DNA of 12,137 nt from Candidatus Zhuqueibacterota bacterium (GTDB lineage: Bacteria > KSB1 > UBA2214): the NCBI GenBank assembly GCA_022706175.1, contig JAKJDB010000033.1:1-12137 (forward strand), given 5' to 3'. A model generated the notes under the pieces. That model made no database searches. It was not told where the DNA came from and saw only the letters and a list, made by a program, of their open reading frames with translations. This document shows positions 7,404-12,137 of this stretch, piece by piece. Positions within the stretch are counted from its first letter, which is position 1; each line of letters starts with the position of its first letter. The position numbers and the translations under genes are program-made.

Positions 7404-7434
7404 TTTGCGCAAAGAAAAAAGCCTTTTGCAAAAG
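7404..7434. repeat. Two TTTGC-type palindromes, centres 20 bp apart, in the gpmI / ApgM-like divergent region
   Basis: TTTGCGCAAA (7404-7413) and CTTTTGCAAAAG (7423-7434) are each perfect palindromes with near-identical half sites. Their centres (7408.5 and 7428.5) are exactly 20 bp apart, about two helical turns, so a dimeric regulator could bind both on one face. The second ends two bases before the -35 of the rightward promoter, and both lie within about 80 bases of the gpmI start. The regulator is unknown. Confidence 0.45.
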
Positions 7435-7436
7435 AG

Positions 7437-7465
7437 TTGCATTTGTTGAGCGCTTGGAGTATATT
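7437..7465 (+). promoter_or_regulatory. Sigma-70-type promoter for the ApgM-like/ATPase/archease/rtcB operon
   Basis: TTGCAT (7437-7442), a 17-base spacer and TATATT (7460-7465): optimal spacing with good matches to both boxes. The start near 7472 leaves a leader of about 47 bases. It is the only convincing rightward promoter found ahead of the four closely spaced genes. Confidence 0.6.
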
Positions 7466-7518
7466 TTAGCGTGAAGATCCTTTTTTTCAGCATGTTGATT
7501 TTTGATCCATAGGCGGCT

Positions 7519-8220
7519 ATGACGGAGAACAAAATTATTCTGGTGATAATCGGCGGACTGGGCGGCGTGCAATCCGGACCCAATATGTTGACCGAGCTGC
7601 AGCAGGCGCATAAACCGAATTTGAACGCTCTGATGCGCAAGTCCGTTTGCGGGCTTGTACACCCTGCCGATGCCGGCAAAACACCGAGCAAGCCGGCCGC
7701 GCTGGCCGGCTTGCTCGGCTGCTCGGGAAGGCCACAGCAACCTTTTGCCAAACGGTTTCACCGCAAGGCCCTGGTGATTACTTCTGACCCGGTGATGCGG
7801 CGGGTAGCTGCCCGCTGTTCCATACCGGTCCGGACCTGCGCGCCCGGGGTTGCGGCCGTCTTTGCCGAGATCGATCAGCAGGGCGCCGGCCTCCTCATTC
7901 TCCATATCCCTGACGCAGAACCGTTCGGCCTGCAAAAGGAATACTATGACAAGATCAAGATCATTGAAGAAATCGATCGCTACATCCCAGAGCTGCAGGC
8001 GCTGGATCCCGCTGTTCTGTGCGTCACCGGCGATGTGACTTTGCCCACGGCCGTCGGCCGCATCACTTGGCATCCGGCGCCGGTGATGATTCAGGCGAAG
8101 AACGGTCGATACGATATGGTGCAATCTTTTGACGAGATCTCTTGCGCGCAGGGGGGATTGCACAGGCTTCACAGTACGCAGCTGATGCCGTTATTGCTGG
8201 CACACGCTGACTGCGCTTGA
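7519..8220 (+). CDS. ApgM-like phosphoglycerate mutase relative, shortened and probably catalytically dead
   Basis: A 233-residue protein that follows the archaeal-type phosphoglycerate mutase (ApgM, alkaline phosphatase superfamily) from end to end but is far shorter than the usual roughly 400 residues. Recognisable blocks: the first strand NKIILVIIGGLGG (4-16); HKPNLNALMRKSVCGLVHP (31-49); KTPSKPAALAGLLG (54-67, the PGSDxANLSLLG nucleophile region); KALVITSDPVMRRVA (83-97); LLILHIPDAEPFG (125-137) then IIEEID (148-153); VTGDVTLPT (169-177); and the strongly ApgM-like end QSFDEISCAQGGL (202-214) with QLMPLLL. The cap domain between 67 and 83 is essentially absent. The first metal Asp is Gly (IIGGLGG), the DEAGH motif reads DAEPFG, and PDHPTP reads GDVTLP. 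Only a Ser in the nucleophile region survives. Inference: a pseudoenzyme with a binding or regulatory role. AGGCGG is a weak ribosome site. It leads an operon ending in rtcB, and true gpmI is divergent next door. Confidence 0.72.
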   Translation: MTENKIILVIIGGLGGVQSGPNMLTELQQAHKPNLNALMRKSVCGLVHPADAGKTPSKPAALAGLLGCSGRPQQPFAKRFHRKALVITSDPVMRRVAARCSIPVRTCAPGVAAVFAEIDQQGAGLLILHIPDAEPFGLQKEYYDKIKIIEEIDRYIPELQALDPAVLCVTGDVTLPTAVGRITWHPAPVMIQAKNGRYDMVQSFDEISCAQGGLHRLHSTQLMPLLLAHADCA

Positions 8221-8250
8221 GCGACACCTACCAATCCAGGGAGCGATGAG

Positions 8251-10644
8251 ATGACGGATTTTGAAAAACTGGGTCAATTTTATCTGGGCCGCAAATACGA
8301 TGTGGCCGCTAAAACGCTGCAACAGGATCTGCTGCTCTACGATTCCAAGGACATGGTCACGCACGGCGTATGCGTGGGTATGACCGGCAGCGGCAAAACC
8401 GGTCTGTGCATCGGCTTGCTGGAAGAGGCGGCCATCGACAACATCCCCAGCATCGTGATCGACCCCAAGGGAGACATGAGCAATCTGCTGCTGACCTTTC
8501 CCGGTCTGAGCGCTGAGGAATTTCTACCATGGATCAACCACGATGACGCCCAGCGCAGCGGCCAGTCCCTGGAGCAATTCAGCCAGGCTCAGGCCGCAGC
8601 CTGGAAAAAAGGGCTGGCGGATTGGGACCAGGACGGCCGCCGCATCCAAAAGCTGCGGGATAGCGCCGAGTTTCTTCTCTACACTCCGGGCAGCAACGCC
8701 GGTCTTCCACTCTCCATCCTCAACAGCTTTAGCCGGCCATCTCGGGAGGTGCTGGATGATTCTGAAGCGCGAGCCGATCTCATCGCATCGTTGACAACCG
8801 GGTTGTTGGGCCTGATCGGCATCACCGCCGACCCGCTCAAGAGCCGCGAACATGTTTTGATCTCCAGCATCATCAATCAAGCCTGGAGTGAAGGCCGGGA
8901 TCTGGATCTGGCCACAGTGATCAGCGCCATCCAAACGCCATCGTTCAAGCAGATCGGCGCTTTTGCCGTGGATTCTTTTTTTCCAGCCCGGGAGCGGTTT
9001 GATCTGGCCTTGTCGCTGAACAATCTGCTGGCTGCGCCCGGCTTTGCCGTCTGGATGCAGGGCGATCCTCTGGATGTGGCCGGTTTGTTGTACAGCCCGG
9101 CGGGCAAGCCGCGGGTTTCGGTCATCAGCATCGCCCACCTGTCGGACAACGAGCGCATGTTCTTCGTCACTTTGTTGTTGAACCAAGTGGTGTCCTGGAT
9201 GCGCAGCCAACCCGGCACCACCAGCCTGCGCGCGTTGATCTATATGGACGAGGTCGCCGGTTATCTGCCGCCGGTGGCCAATCCTCCTTCCAAAAAACCG
9301 CTGATGATCCTGTTCAAACAGGCGCGCGCTTTCGGCGTCGGCGTGTTGCTGGCCACTCAAAACCCCGCGGATCTGGACTATAAAGCACTGAGCAATGCCG
9401 GGACCTGGTTTATCGGCCGGCTGCAGACCGAGCAGGATGTGGACCGGGTGGTGCAGGGCTTGGCCACCAGCACCGGCGGCACAGACGCCAAGCTGGGCAA
9501 AGCCATCTCTGCTCTGGGCAAACGCGTTTTTCTGCTGAAAAATATCCACGAGGACGAACCAGAGATCTTTCAAACGCGCTGGTGTCTGTCCTACCTGCGC
9601 GGCCCGCTCACTCTGGCACAGATAAAAACACTGAGCGCGAAAACCAAAACAGCCGACGCAGCGGTCAGGAACAATGCCAAAGGCACGGTGGAAGCGGCCG
9701 CCGGTTCGGTGCGGCCCTCTGTGCCGCCGCAGATCAGCGAGTATTTTGCTCCGGTGCGCGGCAGTAAACCTGCGGACGCAAAGCTCAATTATCAACCGTA
9801 CATCCTCGGGCTCGGCGATGTGACCTCTGTGGGAGGAACGTCGTTGCGCCAGTCCTGGATCACCGCTATCGAGGATGACGCTGTGCCGGTCAACTGGGAT
9901 GAGAGTCGATCAGTGTCTTTGGACGAGAACGATCTGGTCAAGCAGCCGGAAGAGGGCGCCGGCTTTGTCCCTCTTTTGGCCGCAGCGGTCAAAGCGGCTA
10001 ATTATAAAATCTGGAGCCGAGATTTTGCCGACTATCTCTATCGTACGGTCAAGCTCGAGGTGTTCGAAAGCACGGAACTGAAGGAGAAATCCAAACCCGG
10101 TGAATCGGAGCGGGATTTTCGTGTGCGGCTCAGTCAGATGGCGCGCGAGAGCCGGGATCAACAGGCGGAACTACTGCGGCGTAAATATGCATCCAAGATC
10201 GCCACGCTGCAGGAACGGGTGATGCGCGCGCAGCAGCGTTTGGAAAAAGAACGCGCCGACGTGCGCTCACAGGGTCTGCAGACCGCTGTTTCCATCGGCG
10301 CCACCATTCTGGGCGCCTTTATGGGCAGAAAAAAATTGTCCGCCACCACCATCAATCGTGCTTCTACAGCGATGCGCAACGGCATGCGCGCAGCAAAGGA
10401 GCAGGGCGATCTCTCCAATGCCAACGAGAGCCTGGAGGTTTTGCAGCAGCGTCTGACCGACCTGCAGAACGAATTTGAAAGTGAGATGCAGGCCATCGAA
10501 GCTTCCACCGATCCGCTGCAGCAAAAAATTTCCACCACCACCATCCGGCCGAAAAAAACCGATATCAAAGTGCGGCTGGTGGCGCTGCTGTGGCTGCCGC
10601 ATTGGATCGATGCGAACGGCAACGCGTCGCCCTGCTTTGAATAG
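8251..10644 (+). CDS. HerA/FtsK-superfamily P-loop ATPase with coiled-coil C-terminal region
   Basis: 797 residues. Residues 30-460 are a HerA/FtsK-like motor domain: Walker A GMTGSGKT (43-50), IVIDPKGDMSNLL (68-80), Walker B LIYMDEVAGYLPP (329-341), a polar sensor LLATQNPADLDY (366-377) and a downstream Arg in FIGRLQT (387-393). Residues about 460-600 are a linker with alanine- and proline-rich stretches. Residues about 600-675 are charged helix, likely coiled coil. Residues 676-691 are a glycine/alanine-rich small-residue segment (AVSIGATILGAFMG) that looks like a glycine zipper. A second charged helix (720-765) follows, and the protein ends WLPHW. Known: the superfamily includes DNA translocases and helicases such as HerA with NurA. 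No NurA nuclease or other DNA-end gene is in the window, so the substrate (DNA, RNA or protein) is open. Start: GGGAG about 8-12 bases upstream of the ATG. It begins 30 bases after the ApgM-like gene and overlaps the archease frame. Confidence 0.85.
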   Translation: MTDFEKLGQFYLGRKYDVAAKTLQQDLLLYDSKDMVTHGVCVGMTGSGKTGLCIGLLEEAAIDNIPSIVIDPKGDMSNLLLTFPGLSAEEFLPWINHDDAQRSGQSLEQFSQAQAAAWKKGLADWDQDGRRIQKLRDSAEFLLYTPGSNAGLPLSILNSFSRPSREVLDDSEARADLIASLTTGLLGLIGITADPLKSREHVLISSIINQAWSEGRDLDLATVISAIQTPSFKQIGAFAVDSFFPARERFDLALSLNNLLAAPGFAVWMQGDPLDVAGLLYSPAGKPRVSVISIAHLSDNERMFFVTLLLNQVVSWMRSQPGTTSLRALIYMDEVAGYLPPVANPPSKKPLMILFKQARAFGVGVLLATQNPADLDYKALSNAGTWFIGRLQTEQDVDRVVQGLATSTGGTDAKLGKAISALGKRVFLLKNIHEDEPEIFQTRWCLSYLRGPLTLAQIKTLSAKTKTADAAVRNNAKGTVEAAAGSVRPSVPPQISEYFAPVRGSKPADAKLNYQPYILGLGDVTSVGGTSLRQSWITAIEDDAVPVNWDESRSVSLDENDLVKQPEEGAGFVPLLAAAVKAANYKIWSRDFADYLYRTVKLEVFESTELKEKSKPGESERDFRVRLSQMARESRDQQAELLRRKYASKIATLQERVMRAQQRLEKERADVRSQGLQTAVSIGATILGAFMGRKKLSATTINRASTAMRNGMRAAKEQGDLSNANESLEVLQQRLTDLQNEFESEMQAIEASTDPLQQKISTTTIRPKKTDIKVRLVALLWLPHWIDANGNASPCFE

Positions 10645-11059
10645 CCGGATTCACATCCTGGACCACACCGCCGACATCGGCATTCACGTGCAGGCGGATT
10701 CGCTGCAAGAGTTGCTGGTCGGCGCCGGCCGGGCCATGATGCGAATCATGGTGGAAGACCTGCCCACCGTCGGCGAGGTGACGGTCCCTGTTCGCATTTC
10801 CTTTGACGATTATGAGCAGCTGCTGGTGCATTGGCTTTCTGAATTGAATTATCTGCTGCAGATCAAAAAGGTGCTGTTTCTCGGCTGCCGCGACGCGGTT
10901 CTGACCACGGACCAGTTGAGCTGTACCGTGCAAGGCGCTGCCGTCACTGCCGGACTAATGAAATGGCGCACGGAGATCAAAGCGGTTACGTATCACAACA
11001 TTCTGCTGCAGCAACGGGCTGACCGCACCTGGGAGGCACGAGCCTTTTTCGATGTATAG
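10610..11059 (+). CDS. Archease, activator of the RtcB RNA ligase
   Basis: About 149 residues from the ATG at 10610. Archease speeds guanylylation and turnover of RtcB and lets it use other nucleotides. Visible family marks: DHTADIG (18-24), SLQELLVGAGRAM (31-43), the conserved WLSELNYLL block (75-83), KAVTYHN (124-130) and the final acidic FDV (147-149). These are the segments that hold the conserved acidic and metal-binding residues in known archeases. The start is uncertain: the frame is open further left inside the ATPase gene, the ATG at 10610 has no convincing ribosome site and would overlap that gene by 35 bases, and a TTG at 10637 would leave the usual short N-terminus with only an 8-base overlap. 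Either way translation is probably coupled to the ATPase gene. RtcB follows after 12 bases, as expected for a functional pair. Confidence 0.9.
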   Translation: MRTATRRPALNSRIHILDHTADIGIHVQADSLQELLVGAGRAMMRIMVEDLPTVGEVTVPVRISFDDYEQLLVHWLSELNYLLQIKKVLFLGCRDAVLTTDQLSCTVQGAAVTAGLMKWRTEIKAVTYHNILLQQRADRTWEARAFFDV

Positions 11060-11071
11060 GTGCAGGACGCT

Positions 11072-12137
11072 ATGGCTGAAGACCTTATTCAACTGAACGA
11101 CCATCTTTACGAGATCCCCCGACAGGGCAGAATGCGCGTGCCGGCGCGCATTTATGCGTCCAGCAAAATGATCCCCGATATTCTCAAGGACCACGCCGCA
11201 GAACAGGCCGCCCAGGTGGCCTGGCTGCCGGGCATTCTTTCCTATTCCCTCGCCATGCCCGACATCCATTGGGGGTATGGTTTTCCCATCGGCGGCGTGG
11301 CGGCCTTTGATCTCGATGAGGGTGTGATCTCTCCCGGCGGTGTGGGCTATGACATCAACTGCGGCGTGCGTCTGCTGGTCACCGACTTGACGCGCAAGGA
11401 AATTACTCCGCGATTACCGCAACTCCTCGATCAGTTTTATCGCCTGATCCCCAGCGGCGTCGGCTCCAGCGGAGTGATCAAATTGAGCCGGCAACAGGAA
11501 AAAAGCGTGCTGGAAAAGGGCGCGCTGTGGGCGGTGGAGAACGGCTATGGCAACAGCGAGGATCTGGACAAGATCGAGGAGAACGGCGCCATGGCCGGGG
11601 CGAATCCTGAGGCGGTCAGTGAACGCGCCCTGGAACGGGGCCGTCAGCAGTTGGGCACATTGGGCTCTGGAAATCATTTTATCGAAATCGGCGTGGTGCA
11701 GCAGGTGTATGATGAGGCCGCGGCGGCATTGCTGGGCCTGGATAAAGACCGTGTGACGGTGACCATCCATACCGGTTCCCGCGGTCTCGGCCATCAGGTG
11801 TGCGACGACGCAATCAAGATCATGCTGCCGGCCAGCCGCAAATACGGCATCGAGCTGCCGGACCGGCAGCTGTGTTGCGCGCCGATCCGCTCAGAAGAAG
11901 GACAACGCTATCTGGCGGCCATGGCGGCGGCGGTCAATTTTGCTTTTGCCAATAGGCAGATGATCACCCATTGGGCGCGGCAGGCGCTGCAGAAAGCCAT
12001 GGCTATGAGCGGCGCCGGTCAGGCGATGCGTGTGGTTTATGAGGTGGCGCATAATATCGCCAAGATGGAAAGACATGAAGTGAACGGGATGGAAAAACTG
12101 GTTTGCGTTCATCGCAAAGGCGCCACCCGCGCCTTCG
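11072..12137 (+). CDS. rtcB: RtcB tRNA-splicing/RNA-repair ligase (runs off right edge)
   Basis: 355 codons are visible and open to the edge. RtcB joins RNA ends carrying 2',3'-cyclic phosphate or 3'-phosphate to 5'-hydroxyl ends, using GTP and Mn. Seen: the N-terminal MRVPARIYAS block (21-30), AMPDIHWGYGFPIGG (61-75), metal ligands D94 and C97 in GYDINCGVRL, N201 and H202 in LGSGNHFIE, H233 in TIHTGSRGLGHQV and H327 in VYEVAHNIAK, then VHRKGATRAF at the edge. These match the Mn-site residues described for archaeal RtcB. The histidine that carries GMP lies further on, outside the window, so full activity cannot be confirmed. The opening and the inserted segment at 135-190 mark the longer, archease-associated form (about 480 residues) rather than the shorter E. 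coli one. The start is the ATG at 11072 with AGGA five bases upstream, 12 bases after archease. Confidence 0.97.
   Translation, partial: MAEDLIQLNDHLYEIPRQGRMRVPARIYASSKMIPDILKDHAAEQAAQVAWLPGILSYSLAMPDIHWGYGFPIGGVAAFDLDEGVISPGGVGYDINCGVRLLVTDLTRKEITPRLPQLLDQFYRLIPSGVGSSGVIKLSRQQEKSVLEKGALWAVENGYGNSEDLDKIEENGAMAGANPEAVSERALERGRQQLGTLGSGNHFIEIGVVQQVYDEAAAALLGLDKDRVTVTIHTGSRGLGHQVCDDAIKIMLPASRKYGIELPDRQLCCAPIRSEEGQRYLAAMAAAVNFAFANRQMITHWARQALQKAMAMSGAGQAMRVVYEVAHNIAKMERHEVNGMEKLVCVHRKGATRAF

Noticed and set aside
7409..7426. Sigma-54-like GGC...TTTGC on the minus strand upstream of gpmI
   Set aside because: The GG-to-GC spacing is 11 bases, not the 10 that sigma-54 needs, and the -24 half is poor.
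7481..7495. T-run in the leader of the ApgM-like gene as a terminator
   Set aside because: No stable GC-rich hairpin directly precedes it on the plus strand.
8524..9795. Minus-strand open frame of about 423 codons opposite the HerA-like ATPase
   Set aside because: His/Gln/Ala-rich shadow of the ATPase codons, without a domain or a start context.

Overview
This is a bacterial, moderately GC-rich, gene-dense stretch with nine protein-coding genes and no gene-free gap longer than about 165 bases. I see no rRNA, tRNA, CRISPR array, insertion sequence or phage gene. Several things point to a Gram-negative, diderm bacterium: a TolC-type outer-membrane efflux component, a sigma-54 two-component system, a transketolase of the fused type, and the longer RtcB form paired with archease. 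An FCB-type or neighbouring candidate-phylum lineage would fit, but that is a loose inference from protein flavour only.

Layout, left block (1-3552, all minus strand, read right to left): a soluble PAS histidine kinase overlaps an NtrC-family sigma-54 activator by one base (TGATG). Then comes an intergenic region with a hairpin/T-run and candidate promoters, followed by a TolC-family gene that runs off the window's left edge. The kinase-regulator pair may control the efflux gene; a weak -24/-12-like element in front of that gene fits this.

Middle block (3600-7354): a plus-strand transketolase with a good promoter and an adjacent inverted repeat faces a minus-strand cofactor-independent phosphoglycerate mutase (gpmI). 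The two are separated by two convergent intrinsic terminators. Both are housekeeping sugar-phosphate enzymes.

Right block (7437-12137, plus strand): a strong-looking promoter drives a tightly packed run of four genes. In order these are a shortened relative of archaeal-type phosphoglycerate mutase (ApgM) that appears to have lost its metal ligands and cap domain, a HerA/FtsK-like P-loop ATPase with a coiled-coil and glycine-rich C-terminal part, archease, and the RNA ligase RtcB (cut by the right edge). Archease and RtcB form a known RNA-repair pair. Their linkage to the ATPase and to the degenerate phosphomutase is the least explained part of the window. The divergent region between gpmI and this operon holds two TTTGC-type palindromes whose centres are exactly 20 bp apart, just upstream of the operon promoter.
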